Positions 49,241 to 60,128 of a DNA stretch of 64,000 nucleotides are shown here, one piece after another; position 1 is the first letter of the stretch; each line of letters starts with the position of its first letter. The notes under the pieces were generated by a model. That model worked only from the letters and a program-made list of their open reading frames with translations, had not been told where the DNA came from and did no database searches. The DNA comes from Polytrichum commune. Lineage: Eukaryota; Streptophyta; Polytrichopsida; Polytrichales; Polytrichaceae. Made by a program: the position numbers and the translations under genes. The DNA lies in contig OX485805.1 in the NCBI GenBank assembly GCA_950295325.1, positions 47,640,758 through 47,704,757 of the forward strand. Direction: 5' to 3'.

Positions 49241-49699
49241 CTACAAAACACGTCTTTTACTACTATGAAGAGTGATTGGGGGAATGCACGAAATTCAATG
49301 TTGTTCATTCCATGTCCGAGTTTACTTTGAGGAGTCATGGTGCTGATGTGGGACAACAATTCAGTTGGGAACGCACGTGTGAACGTGTTTGGGAACGCCA
49401 AATGGGACGTGCATTACTGTGGGTAGTGAAGAGGTCGATTTGGACAGATTGTCATATGTTTCAAGGATTTAGAATGGATACTCGCCAAAAAGGGGCGTCT
49501 CTTTTTATAATTCATAATGGAATGTACATATTTATATAGAGTGAGGCATTTCTACATAACCAACATAATCTAATTTAATCTATTTGAACATCTCTATCTT
49601 CTTCAATTCCAAAGTCATCCTCGTCTTCAAATGGAGATTCGTGCTCATTTGTGTTCAAAGCTATAACCACTTCGTTGCTGCTTAATACCACAACCTCAT
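49241..49699 (-). pseudogene. Short unidentified coding remnant cut by a hAT-type end
   Basis: From the hAT terminus at 49700 a minus-strand frame reads DEVVVLSSNEVVIALNTNEH and an acidic FEDEDDFGIEEDRD tail to a stop near 49578. It resembles the C-terminal tails at 44.2 kb and 56.2 kb only in its acidic character. 49241-49575 shows no supported gene. Confidence 0.3.
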
Positions 49700-50360
49700 C
49701 AGGGTTGTCTATCGCGACGTCATGACGGTGTCGTGCCGTCATGTCGTGTTGTGTCGTGACGGACCCCTCCGTCACGACACAATAGGGTCCACGTAGGGTC
49801 AACATAGGGGGAATGGACTAGGGTGGGTAAAATACTTACCTTCTTGCCAAGGTGGCGTCCTATGTGGCAGAAAACGCCGACGTGGATGTGCATATTTCCC
49901 TTGCCAAGTAAACCATTTTGCCATTGTGTTTAGGGTTCTGTTAAAATCAAAGTAGAAAAATATGACTAAGGAGGGTGTGGGGCGGCCGGGGGCGGACGGT
50001 GGGGCGGACGGGGGAGGGAGGTGGTGCGGACGGCGGAGGGGGGTGGTGTGGACGGCGGAGGGGGGTGGAGCGGACAGACGGACGGGGGGTGGTGCGGACG
50101 GGGGAGGGGGGTGGTGCGGACGGGGGTGGGGTGGACGGAGGGGGCTGGGGCGGACGCAGGGGGGTGGAGCGGACGGGGGAGGGGGTGGGGCGGACGGAGG
50201 GGGGTGGAGCGGACGGGGGTGGGGCGTGGGGCGGACGGAGGGGGGTGGAGCGGACGGGGGAGGGGGGGGGGAGCGGACGGAGGGGGGTCGAGCGGAAGGG
50301 GGTTGGGAACGGGGGGGAACGCTGGAGCGGACGGGGGAACGCGGGGGCGGGGGGGAGGGG
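49700..50360. mobile_element. One-ended relative of the hAT-type element
   Basis: It starts CAGGGTTGTCTATCGCGACG at 49700 and follows the right half of the element at 16032-17810 in reverse for about 270 bp (subterminal CGTGACGG hairpins, then AGGGTCCACGTAGGGTCAAC), then enters a G-rich minisatellite at 49975-50360 with the same unit. No second inverted repeat was found, so it is truncated or broken. Confidence 0.75.
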
Positions 50361-50364
50361 AACA

Positions 50365-51050
50365 GCGTGCAATTGCGGCCATATATTTTCTTCATATGAA
50401 TTTTTGAGAGCCAAAAAACCAAGACTATGTCCAAACTTCCAAAAAAAAGTGATTGTGAATTATATAAATATAAATATAAGCAATTGTGAAGAGTCCTTGT
50501 GAGAGAATACCATTCATAAAATTGCACACCCAATCAAAACTTTATTCAATATCAAGTTTACAAATCACGAGTGAATATGAATCAATGTAACTGGATGTGT
50601 AGTTTTTATCATCCATATTATGGTTGTATTTCATCCGTTAACGTTTATAGAGTCAGATTTACAAAGAAGGGAGTACCATTTTGTTAACTGTTAACACGTT
50701 TAACATTTATAGTGTGCAATATGTGGGGAGTAGAAGAAAGTTAACATTTAGAGATGTTTTGGATCACGTGTACAACCGATATAACTATTGCAATATTGTG
50801 CTCAACTTTAGTTAACTAGATATAACTATAGTTGACTACATTTTGTGGCATACCAAAATTAGAATAAATATAGGTAACTGCATTTTGGCAAGACATATCA
50901 CAAACAACTATAGTTAACTTGAACTTAGCACATGGATGTGATAACAACGATGTGAAAGAACGATGTGGCCTCACGAGAGGCGAGAACCTTGGTTAGCCTC
51001 CCATAGACTTCTTCTCGATTATGGAGCAAAAGCCTCATGGAGTATGAACA
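50365..51050. other. Dispersed repeats, no gene
   Basis: 50365-50440 (GCGGCCATATATTTTC, then TATGAATTTTTGAGAGCC) also occurs at 53957-54110 and 56970-57060. 50460-50740 is the reverse of 36690-37075. Further on are GTTAAC- and ATAGTTAACT-rich stretches. No coding. Confidence 0.55.
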
Positions 51051-51055
51051 TTGCA

Positions 51056-53096
51056 CTAAGATCCATAAACCTCATACAATATACAAGTTTTGTATGAAAA
51101 AATGATGGCTTTATTTACATCTCCAACGGTTACAAAATTGGTATGATTCAAAATTGCTGCAAAAAAAACAAAAAAAATATATTTTGCAGTGTCACGGAAA
51201 CACATTGTCGGGTTAACCATGTTGTATGGAGGGGACTTCAAAATGTTCACTACGTGTGTGATGGTTGACCTTTCCGCTGGATTGGTCTTCGTCAATGAAT
51301 CCAATGCTAACTCAAACCGCATATTCAAGCCATTTGGATCACTGTTTAGCTAAAACAAGGGGGAAGTCGCATCCCTGGCATAAATCTTCTTTGCCAAAGC
51401 ACCCACTGAGAAGGACTCCGAGAGAAACGTGTGCCTATGTTTCCGAGCCATCCTCACCGGAGAGGTGGATGTTCCACGCTGCCCTCGTACATGGAATAAT
51501 TCTGGACCAGCACAGTTGTATTTTGCTTTGTGCTTGTTCATCTCATCCACTGAATCTTTTCCATAGTTGGAGGGTGCGTCTTCACCTCCCCAGGATGCCA
51601 TGCCCCAATCACACACACCAATGTAAACCGTGTTCTCACGGTCTTGTGGGAAATGCAGCATGACATTGTTGGGATTAAGGTCATTGTGCAACACGTCATG
51701 CTTGTGCACTACATCCACAATGCACATTAGAGCCCATGCCAAATAAGCTCGATGCCTTCGATATACAACCAACCGTTTCCGTGCTTCAAAGTCTGCCCCA
51801 GGCATGTGAAGGATTGTGCGATCGTGGGTTGCCGGAACGTTGAAGTCATAGTTCCTCATGTTTTTCAAGGAGCCTCCATTCCACCACATCGAATAGGATT
51901 CGTATGTTTTCATATTGAGGTATTGTAGCTTGATTACCCCAGGATGATCTACTGGACACGCCAATGCTTCAATTGAACGCTCCTTTCGATTCTCCAAACT
52001 ATTCGTGGCCTTCATGGTCTTCCCAGCCCACTCTATCCAGCTAGGGATGAATGATGCTCCATGAATTGCGACTCTCCGCACCACTCCGAAGGTCCCTTGG
52101 AAGATTTCCTTATCCAAGGCTTTGATCTCCGCATTCATAGGCAACCATATGACACCCTGCCGGCCCTGAGTGGCAATGTTGTCTGCCATCTGCCTGTCAA
52201 TAAAAATGGGAAGGTTGCGGGCGGATGTTCCTTTTGCTGCTATTACGCCTCTTTTCCAATTCTCTAGCTTCATGTACAGCTCGGACTTCCTGCCACTACT
52301 ACTTCCCTCGCTAGGATGCACAGCATCATATGCCATTGTTGGATTGTAGATTGCTTCCACGGCTTGTTGTTCAATCCAGGTGCCCCAATCGCTCATGCCC
52401 CTAGCTTCTTCAAACTCCGCTCCAGCCGTGGCTTCCGTGAGAATAAGAATCAAATCGTTCCTCACCAACTCCAAACCCTTTGTACCATCATTGAGGTATT
52501 TTTTTTCCAAATAAACCATGCTGTTATTTCTAAACCACTCCAACAGCACGACCCTACAATGGTTTCGAGCCTCATCGATCCGCGGGTCGCGTTTGCCTCT
52601 ATTTTTCCTTTTCCTCGATTGCGAACCTGATACCCCGGACCCCTCCTCCGTCCCTTCCGAAACTGCTAGGCGTTTCTGTCCCCGTCTTTCACCATGCTCC
52701 AAACCCTGAGGTACATCACGTGCAAGGCTCTCCGGTCTTGATGTCCGCCGTGTCGGAGATCGTGGTGGCACGGACTCTCCACGAGTGGCTGCATTTATAT
52801 CGGTGGAATTGCCTGAGCTTGGTCCCCTTCCTGTTCTCCCTCTATTGTCCACTGTTTCCCCGACTCCCATGTGTTCCACGGCTTCCACGTGTTTGGTTGC
52901 CTCCTGAATGACCAACAGCAAAGAACTCTTCGTCAAACCGAAAAGGATCTGGACGTGGGGGACGTGCTGCAGTACTTCCACTTCCGGCCTCGCTTCCCGT
53001 ACCCTCTCCAGTATGCGCAGGTGCAGTGCTTTGGAGCCAAGCACGGTGCAGCCTCGTATCCTCGTCTTGGTAAGGAGCAATGTCCTCCCCCTCCAT
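51056..53096 (-). pseudogene. Atypical protein-kinase-like gene
   Basis: The start is ATG at 53096, about 225 bases after a TATATAA box. An N-terminal Gly/Pro/Arg-rich frame needs one shift near 52870 to join the main frame. That frame has a basic low-complexity part, a helical region (IDEARNHCRVVLLEWF), then a kinase fold: glycine loop IFQGTFGVV, Lys in WAGKTMKA, VDHPGVIKLQYL, a catalytic loop VLHNDLNPNNVML (HND in place of HRD, Asn in place of the usual Lys), CDWG in place of DFG, and GPELFHVRG. After TAG at 51350-51352 the same frame continues with LALDSLTKTNPAERSTITHVV, a normal kinase C-lobe end, so this single stop truncates an otherwise complete domain. The substrate is unknown. Confidence 0.7.
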
Positions 53097-53320
53097 CGTG
53101 AAAAAAACCGCGTGAGTAAGTGAATGTAGAAAGGAGTGAGTGAATGTAGAAATGAGTGCGTGAATCTAGAAAAAAATTGCGAGGGTTCCCCACAATTTGC
53201 CCTGCCCTCCCAAGCCCCCTGAGACCCGCGCGGTGCCGCTGTCCTTGGGACGGCAACAAGGTCTCGGGTCCCTTTGTGGTGGGAGGAGAGGAAAGTGAGG
53301 GGAACTAAAGCCCCACGGCT

Positions 53321-53327
53321 TTATATA
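53321..53327 (-). promoter_or_regulatory. TATA box of the kinase-like gene
   Basis: TATATAA on the minus strand in CCTATATAAAGCCG, about 225 bases before the ATG at 53096, with a GC-rich minisatellite starting about 65 bases upstream. Confidence 0.55.
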
Positions 53328-53392
53328 GGCAAAGGGGAGCACAATCATTATGGGATCCCGGTCGGATTTGACATGGGGCACGAAAAGGACGT

Positions 53393-53950
53393 ATGGGGAA
53401 CGTGGGAACGCGGGAACGCGGGGGCGGACGGAGGGAACGAGGGGGCGGACGTAGGGGAACGGAGCGCGGACGGGCGGGAACGGGCGGGAACATGGGGCGG
53501 ACGGGAGGGAACATGGGGCGGACGAGAGGGAACGTGGGGCGGACGGGAGGGAACGTGGGGCGGACGGGAGGGGAATGCGGGCGGACGGGAGGGGAACAGA
53601 GCGCGGACGGGAGGGAACGGACGGGAACATGGAGCGGACGGGAGGGAACGTGGGGCGGACGGGAGGGAACGTGGAGCGGAAGGAGGGGAATGCGGGGCGG
53701 ACGGGAGGGGAACGCGGGGCGGACGGAGGGGAACGTCTGGCGGACGGAAGGGGAACACGGTAGGGAACTCGGGCGGACGGAAGGGAACGGGGAGCGGACG
53801 AGAGGGAACGGGTGGGAACGTGAACGCACGGAGGGGGAACGTGGGGCGGACATGAGGGAACTTGGGGCGGACGGAGGGGAACGTGGGGCGGACGGGAGGG
53901 AACGTGAGGCGGACGGTAGGGAACGTGAGGGAAGGGGGGCAGGGGAACAG
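53393..53950. repeat. G-rich minisatellite upstream of the kinase-like gene
   Basis: Units of about 16-18 bp of the type GGGAACGTGGGGCGGACG. Open frames across it on both strands arise from the repeat. Same unit family as at 16.3, 50.0, 57.1 and 60.0 kb. Confidence 0.9.
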
Positions 53951-53956
53951 TGTGGA

Positions 53957-54110
53957 ATTGCGGCCATATATTTTCTGGCAGTAGAAATATTATTGCATAT
54001 TCATGTAGAGGACTTCATTACCTATCCATGGATACCAAGAACTCATTTTTTGGACTTCATATGAATTTTTGAGAGCCAAAAAACGGACACTATGTCTAAA
54101 CTTTTAAAAA
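53957..54110. repeat. Dispersed repeat next to G-rich arrays
   Basis: GGCCATATATTTTCTGGCAG, then an AT-rich stretch and TTTTTGAGAGCCAAAAAAC. About 110 bp (53978-54087) is nearly identical to 56914-57023; a shorter piece is at 50385-50425. In all three cases a G-rich minisatellite is adjacent. Confidence 0.85.
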
Positions 54111-54189
54111 AAAGTGTAAATGACCGAGTTCACACTATGGCCGTCCAAGTCGAGAGCCGTGCGATTGAGTGGCCCAACTTTGTTGATAG

Positions 54190-54389
54190 NNNNNNNNNNN
54201 NNNNNNNNNNNNNNNNNNNNNNNNNNNNNNNNNNNNNNNNNNNNNNNNNNNNNNNNNNNNNNNNNNNNNNNNNNNNNNNNNNNNNNNNNNNNNNNNNNNN
54301 NNNNNNNNNNNNNNNNNNNNNNNNNNNNNNNNNNNNNNNNNNNNNNNNNNNNNNNNNNNNNNNNNNNNNNNNNNNNNNNNNNNNNNNNN
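54190..54389. other. Assembly gap (200 N)
   Basis: Exactly 200 N. The 20 bases before it (54170-54189) and the 20 bases after it (54390-54409) are the same, TGGCCCAACTTTGTTGATAG. Confidence 1.
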
Positions 54390-54469
54390 TGGCCCAACTT
54401 TGTTGATAGTCCAAAGAAATGAACTGAAAATAGCCAATAAAATATAGTAAGGGTAGCCTTAGTTGGGCA

Positions 54470-54755
54470 TAGTGTGAAGCCTCCAAAGGCCAAGCGCAAA
54501 GTCCAAACCTTTGGCCATGAACTCCCACGGCCTCTCGGCTTGGATGGCCAAAGTGTGAAGCCTCCAAAGGCCAAGCCCAAAGTCCAAACTCAAAGGAGCA
54601 TGCCACTTTATTCCTTGCTGAAAATAACCCCTCCAATCTAACGGCCAAGATCTTGTCAATGATTGATTATTTTAATGAAAAAAAAGTTCGGCCTCTCGAC
54701 GGAAGTTTGGGTTGAGCATTTTGCTATACCCAAACTTTGCTCGAGAGGCCGAACT
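54470..54755. repeat. Direct repeat and a strong hairpin
   Basis: GTGTGAAGCCTCCAAAGGCC followed by AAGCNCAAAGTCCAAAC occurs near 54470-54507 and again near 54553-54590. At 54685-54755 AGTTCGGCCTCTCGA and a following AAGTTTGGGT pair with their complements, giving arms of about 28 bp round a 15-base loop. Confidence 0.8.
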
Positions 54756-55986
54756 CTTGGCGCCATAACTTCCTAAAAGTGTTGCCACCTAGGCTCTTTT
54801 GGAGGCGACGTCCTTTGGACTTCGGCCTCTAGTGTGAAGGCCGAGAGGACGGACTTTGGGCATTTCAGCATTTTCATTGGTCCAAATGCTGAACCTCTCA
54901 AAGTTTGGCCATATTGTGAACCGGCCCTTATATTTGCAATACATGTCTTATTCTTTTTTTGGCACAAATTGAAAATTCAAATTCAAAATACAACCAACCC
55001 AGCCGAAACAGCGCAGCCTAAGTGGAAATCTAGAAATAATGCTCATTTGAGGCCTATCCTTCCAAGTAGGGACTAAGTTGCTACGGGTCACAATAAGACC
55101 TTTGACCCCCCAAATCAAATCAAATTTGTTAAGAATGTCATGGTAGGCCACGTCCGGGGCTTTTTCCAAGTCCCTAAGCATCTGTTTCCATTCAATCCTG
55201 CCATACTCTGATTTGTAATACATATCATAAAAGCTAATGCAATTATTGTTTTGAAGTCTACCATCAAATGATATGTAAGATCATATGTTCACTTGTGGTT
55301 GGTTCTTTTTATGTACCAGTTTAAGCCAATACTAAAATAAAATAAACCTTATTCTATAAAATCTAGTGACACTACCATACAAAGTTAGTAGAGATGTTGT
55401 ATATTTTTTTAAATTATTCTATATATTTACATAACTACAACTTATAATTTTGTGAAGAATATGTATACATAATACAACAAAGTTCAAATCAATACCTCTT
55501 TTGTGCACTCACATATACTCATACGGATTTAGTATAGTGCACCCCCCTCCCAAATGATTACTAATGTGGGCCACATTAAATTTAAGCCCACACCAAATCC
55601 CTAGTTTAATATCAATGTGGACCATATTAATTTGCTTTTCTAGAATGTTCTAATTTGTGTAAGGTGCTGGTAAGATATCTTTATGAAGCCTATAGGAACT
55701 CGGGGGATGCACTCTACATTATGTTTGAGAATCACGTGCGTTCATGACCCCTTCTAAAAACCCCAATGTATATCATAAGTTATATGTCTAAGTAGAAATT
55801 ATGCCAACTTGAAGTAGTCCTCGCGATTTGTGAACGTTTAACTTTCGTTGTAGGCATCGTAAAAAAAAACGGGTGGGTTCGTTGGAAAGCTGGGAACCTA
55901 AACCCTCAAACCATGTATGGAAACACTTCTACATGAGTGTGAGAACAAAACAACGGCACATATGTGGTAGCAATATGTGTAGCAAT
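54756..55986. other. Interval without a supported gene
   Basis: AT-rich; short frames only. The left part repeats CGGCCTCTAGTGTGAAGGCC-like motifs of the preceding repeat. Nothing else recognised. Confidence 0.5.
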
Positions 55987-56018
55987 ATAGGGTTTAAGGG
56001 TTTAGGGTTTAGGGTTTA
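55987..56018. repeat. Short interstitial telomere-type run
   Basis: Four near-perfect AGGGTTT units (TTTAGGG, the common plant telomere repeat), the first with a one-base change. Confidence 0.8.
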
Positions 56019-56045
56019 TGAACCACAAAGGTTGAAGCACAAATA

Positions 56046-56435
56046 TGTGAATTGTTGAATGAAAGGGCAAGGGGATGCGTGTGGGTTGTAAAACCATACG
56101 AACCACTAAGGTTCGAGATCAATGCAGTGGAGAAGGACCTAACAAAAAGCGTGGGTGGAGATCCAAATGATGTGGTTGATTTGAGCGTGGATATTTGGGT
56201 GAAGCCCGGGGATGTGGATGACAATTCAATCGACATTGAAGATGTCAAGGTAGCGGGAGAATCTTCAAGGACTTTGCCTTTTCGTAAGAAGAGGAGAGGA
56301 TTATCTCCTCATTGGCTACCATTGAAGGAACGGATGAAAGACCGAACGATTAGTTATGTTGATTTACTTCGACAGAAATCTCTCCCAAAAATGGACCCTC
56401 GACGGAAGCCACAAGCATCTACGAGGTTGCCATGA
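56046..56435 (+). pseudogene. C-terminal fragment of an unidentified gene family
   Basis: One frame ends with a stop at 56433-56435. It reads VVKPYEPLRFEINAVEKD, PNDVVDLSVDIWVK, an acidic stretch (DNSIDIEDVKVAGE), SSRTLPFRKKRRGLSPHW and a basic end. No good ATG opens it, so it is likely a 3' exon or fragment. It is related to the minus-strand remnant at 44.2-44.7 kb. Function unknown. Confidence 0.4.
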
Positions 56436-56439
56436 CGGA

Positions 56440-57065
56440 AATCAAGTTGACGGAATGAAGTGGAATATTAAATCGTGCATGGTTTATTCATGTATGTGAT
56501 TTATAAAGGGTATTTGTACCGTCGTCACAATAATAAAGTTATTACTTGTACAATATGTTGTACCACTTCTATGATATTTTTTATTTATTTAAAATTTCAA
56601 CCAACCGCTTATTATTGCATACTTCTATGCATGTTCATCGTTATCTTACACATTTTGAAATTTTAATATTATATATAGAGTAGCAAATATGTGTATTTTA
56701 GTGTATTTGTCCTTATGACAAATTGTTGTGTAGATAAAAAATCTCCATAGGGATGATAATTTGTTGGTCATCATACTACATTGGTTACTTTGTTGCTTGA
56801 GGGATCCTTCATTAGTTTTGTGTAGATAAGTACACCGGTAATGATATTTAGTGTTACATATATTATTTGCGAAGGGCCTAAGTTAGATGGGGTGCGGATG
56901 GGGGGACGCGGGAATGTGCAGTAGAAATATTATTGCATATTCATGTAGAGGACTTCATTACCTATCCATGGATACCAAGAACTCATTTTTTGGACTTCAT
57001 ATGAATTTTTGAGAGCCAAAAAACCGAGACTATGTCCAAACTTCCAAAAAAAGTTAAAAAGTGCA
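56440..57065. other. Non-coding interval with the dispersed repeat
   Basis: AT-rich to 56900, then the copy (56912-57060) of the dispersed repeat seen at 53957-54110, leading directly into a G-rich minisatellite. Confidence 0.6.
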
Positions 57066-57951
57066 GATTCAAGGGGAACTCGGGAGCGGACGTATGGGAG
57101 CGCTAGAGCGGACGCATGGGAACTCTAAAGCGGATGTAGGGGAACATGGAGCGGACTTATGGGAACGTTGGAACGGACGTAAGGGAACATGGAGCGGACG
57201 GGGGGAACGCGGGAGCGGACGGAGGGGAACTAGGGGGCGGACGTAGGGAACGAGGGTGCGGACGTAGGGAACGAGGGTGCGGACGTAGGGAACGAGGGGG
57301 CGGACGTACTGGAACGCGGGATGGCGGGCGGGCGGACGGAAGGGAACGGAGCGCGGACGGGAGGGAACGGGAGGGAACGTGGAGCGGAAGGAGGGGAACA
57401 TGGGGCGGACGTGGGGACGAACGTAAGGGAACGGGTGCGGATGGGGGCGGGAACGTGGAGCGGAAGGAGGGGAACATGGGGCGGACGTGGGGACGAACGT
57501 AAGGGAACGGGTGCGGACGGGGGCGGGAACGGGTGCGGACTGGGGGGGAACGCGCGGACGGGTAGGAACGGGTGCGGACTGGGGGGGGAACGGGCGCGGT
57601 CGGGAGGGAACGGGTGCAGACAGGGGGGGAACGCGGGGGGCGGACGTAGGGGAACGGGTGCGGACGGGGGCGGGAACGGGTGCGGACGGGGGCGGGAACG
57701 GGTGCGGACGGGGGCGGGAACGGGTGCGAACTGGGAGGGGAACGGGTGCGGACTGGGAGGGAACGGGTGCGGACTGGGGGGGAACGCGGGGGGCGAACGT
57801 AGGGGAACGGGTGCGGACAGGGGCGGGAACGCGGGGGGCGGACGTAGGGGAACGGGTGCGGACGGGGGCGGGAACGGGTGCGGACGGGGGCGGGAACGGG
57901 TGCGGACGGGGGCGGGGACTGGGAGGGGAACGGGCGCGGACGGGAGGGGAA

Positions 57952-59992
57952 TGTGAGCCCAAAAGGGTGCCCACATTTAGTCTTAGACCCCTGAAACGTT
58001 AGTTGATGCACTTTGAAGTAGCATGTTACTTCACAAAAATATAAAAAGAGTGAAATGTTAGCCTTAGAAGTACCATGTTGTAAGAGGCTAGGATGTGAGT
58101 TGTTATTGTGTTTTTACCTTCGGAAGGATTTGAGTGATTGAGGATAGGTAAGGAGAACTTGGATTGAGTAGTTAGTGAGTAGGCTAGTACAAATGGATGG
58201 AGACAACCAAAGTGACTCAAGAGGCAAGTGCATTCGAATTGGGATGAATGGAGGATCACATGGAGCGCACAAGTGGACCACCTCATCATGGCCACTTAAT
58301 GGGGAAGGCCCAAGGAAGAATGCAAGGTGGAGGATAAGCAAATTCTCAAAGCACCAATCAAATCACGAGTTAAGCATCGTGGTTTGAATTAAGTGGTGAG
58401 CGACGATTTGGGAAAGTAAGGGGAGAAAGTTATGGCGGCGGAAAGCGAAGGATGCTAAGTTTGGGTTGAAGCATCCCAAGTTTGGTAAAGTGTGGTAGGT
58501 AGAAAGCCAAGGCTAGTTAAATGTTCGAATTAGGATCCTTGTTGATCATTTGAGGGAGGAAGGCTTAGAAGATAGGATTGGCGCCTACTAAGTAGGAGGA
58601 AATCTCAAGGGCTTATCGTGAGCCTTGAGGGTGCTCACCCCCTCAAGCTTACTATATAATCCCTCATTCTTTCCTCACTCATCCTCTCTTTCCTTTGTGC
58701 TCCAAGGCACCCCACGAGTTATAAGTGTGGGTGTGGGAAGCCATATTGGAGCACATGTGTGTGCTTAGTTTTTAGTTTGAGAGCCAAGGCTTGTTAGCCT
58801 TGAAGAGGGCTTGACCTCTTGGTAGAATTAGTGTTGACGTGAAGGATTTTAAAGTTAATTCATGATTCCAATTTGTGGTACTTAAAGTTCATGTTTTGAA
58901 TACACGTGGTTGCAAGTTCCATGTTTAAGAGTTGAGCACTTGATGTTGTGATGAGTGCAAAAATATACTTGTGTGGATTAGTTAGTCTTAGTGAAGTTAG
59001 GAAATTCTCTCTCCCCCTCTCCTCTCTAGGATTTTAGGATTAGAGAAGAATTGTGTGATTAGAAAGGGGTTGTTAGTAGAATTAGGGAAATTAGGTAGGA
59101 AGATTAGTTAAGGGCTTGAATAATTAGTGAGGTAGTTGGGGATTACAACTACAAAGTTGTGGGTTCATGAAGGAGCTGGGTTTATGAAGGAGCTGGGTTT
59201 GTTTAGTTAGAAGCTAAGAAGCTGGGTTTATGAAGGAGCTGGGTTTATGAAGGAGCTAGGTTTATGTAATTAGAAAGTAAAGAGATGGGTTCATGAAGGA
59301 GCTTAGTAGATAGCCTACCTAATTAGCTCATAGACAAGTAGTTAGTTACATTATGCTAGTTAGTGTTATGTGTGGCTTTCACAAGTAAATGTATTTGAGA
59401 TTAACTATAGAGAATAGTGTTTTTTTAACACTTGCATCCTCTCTTTAAAAATAAACCACGTGCACAACTTAATGGAGAATGTGGAGCACTCTCGCGATGG
59501 CAAGACAAAGGAAGCAAAGACCAAAGGTGCGAGGGAGAGATTGACATAAGTCACATAAGTATTTCTTAATACTTAAAGGCTTATGTACGGTATGGAGACA
59601 CCAAGTGAGACCTCTTATAGTAGCGATACGGAATACACAAGTGATAGTTCAAGTGGTAGTGTAGAGTCAACGGCACGGACTCCATTTAGGAGAGGGATAT
59701 CCTTAAGGGCTTGTGTAGCTAAAGCAGCCGGATGGACGTTAGAAGCAAACAAAGACAAAATAGCACCCGAGCATAAGGAGGTTAAATAGTTAACTTGTGC
59801 ATTCTCCACATACGTATTGAAATCGTACATTGAGTTGTTAAAAGTGAAATTCCAGTTAAATCCAAGACCACTTGAAGGGTGAACCTTGCACTATGGACTC
59901 ATCCAAGTCCAAATCCAATACCGCGGAGGAATGTGAGCCCAAACCCACTACTCGGACTACGGACGCTTAAGGGTGGGGGGTTTGGCCTCACA
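57952..59992 (+). mobile_element. Solo LTR 5 (family A)
   Basis: The ends are TGTGAGCCCAAAAGG at 57952 and TTTGGCCTCACA at 59992, flanked by a perfect GGGAA duplication (57947-57951 and 59993-59997). TATATAA lies at 58653-58659. It is the intact-length reference (2,041 bp) for LTR 4, with which it shares the GGCC...CTCACA 3' end. Several GAAGGAGCTGGGTTTATG repeats lie at 59166-59300. No internal genes. Confidence 0.95.
59583..59789 (+). CDS. Conserved small open reading frame inside LTR 5
   Basis: 68 codons from ATG 59583 (an internal ATG at 59592 matches the start in the other copies). The N-terminus is Ser/Thr-rich, then SVESTARTPFRRGISLRAC and AAGWTLEANKDK. Same core as the small frames in LTR 1 and LTR 4. 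Unknown function. Confidence 0.45.
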   Translation: MYGMETPSETSYSSDTEYTSDSSSGSVESTARTPFRRGISLRACVAKAAGWTLEANKDKIAPEHKEVK

Positions 59993-60121
59993 GGGAACGG
60001 GCGCGGACGGGAGGGGAACGGGCGCGGACGGGAGGGGAACGGGCGCGGACAGGAGGGGAACGGGCGCGGACGGGAGGGAACGGGTGCGGACTGGGGGGGG
60101 AACGGGGAGCGGATGGAGGGG

Positions 60122-60128
60122 TATATAA
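60122..60128 (+). promoter_or_regulatory. TATA box after the G-rich minisatellite
   Basis: TATATAA in GGGGTATATAAGTGGAG, directly after the G-rich array and about 440 bases before the ATG of the RING-variant gene at 60569. The assignment to that gene is inferred. Confidence 0.45.

Larger units (their letters stand above)
57070..60115. repeat. G-rich minisatellite split by LTR 5
   Basis: 57070-57951 and 59993-60115 are one array: units near 16-21 bp (GGGAACGGGTGCGGACGGGG), most regular at 57640-57950. The 2,041-bp LTR is inserted between them. The array ends just before a TATATAA box at 60122. Confidence 0.9.

Noticed and set aside
14616-49260. CACTACAAGA-like ends as proof of a CACTA (En/Spm) element
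   Set aside because: The shared sequence stops at GGGCCACTACAAGA on the 3' side of copies 1 and 3, and the encoded protein is MULE-like. No 3-bp duplication or matching opposite end was found; CACTACTACAAAA at 49236 is not a clear partner.
49799-50533. Pro/Ser-rich and Gly-rich frames over the G-rich array
   Set aside because: Same cause: a GC minisatellite open in several frames on both strands. The same applies to 53166-54064, 57061-58011 and 59879-60310.
54092-54659. Frames that cross the N gap
   Set aside because: They depend on unknown bases read as open codons.
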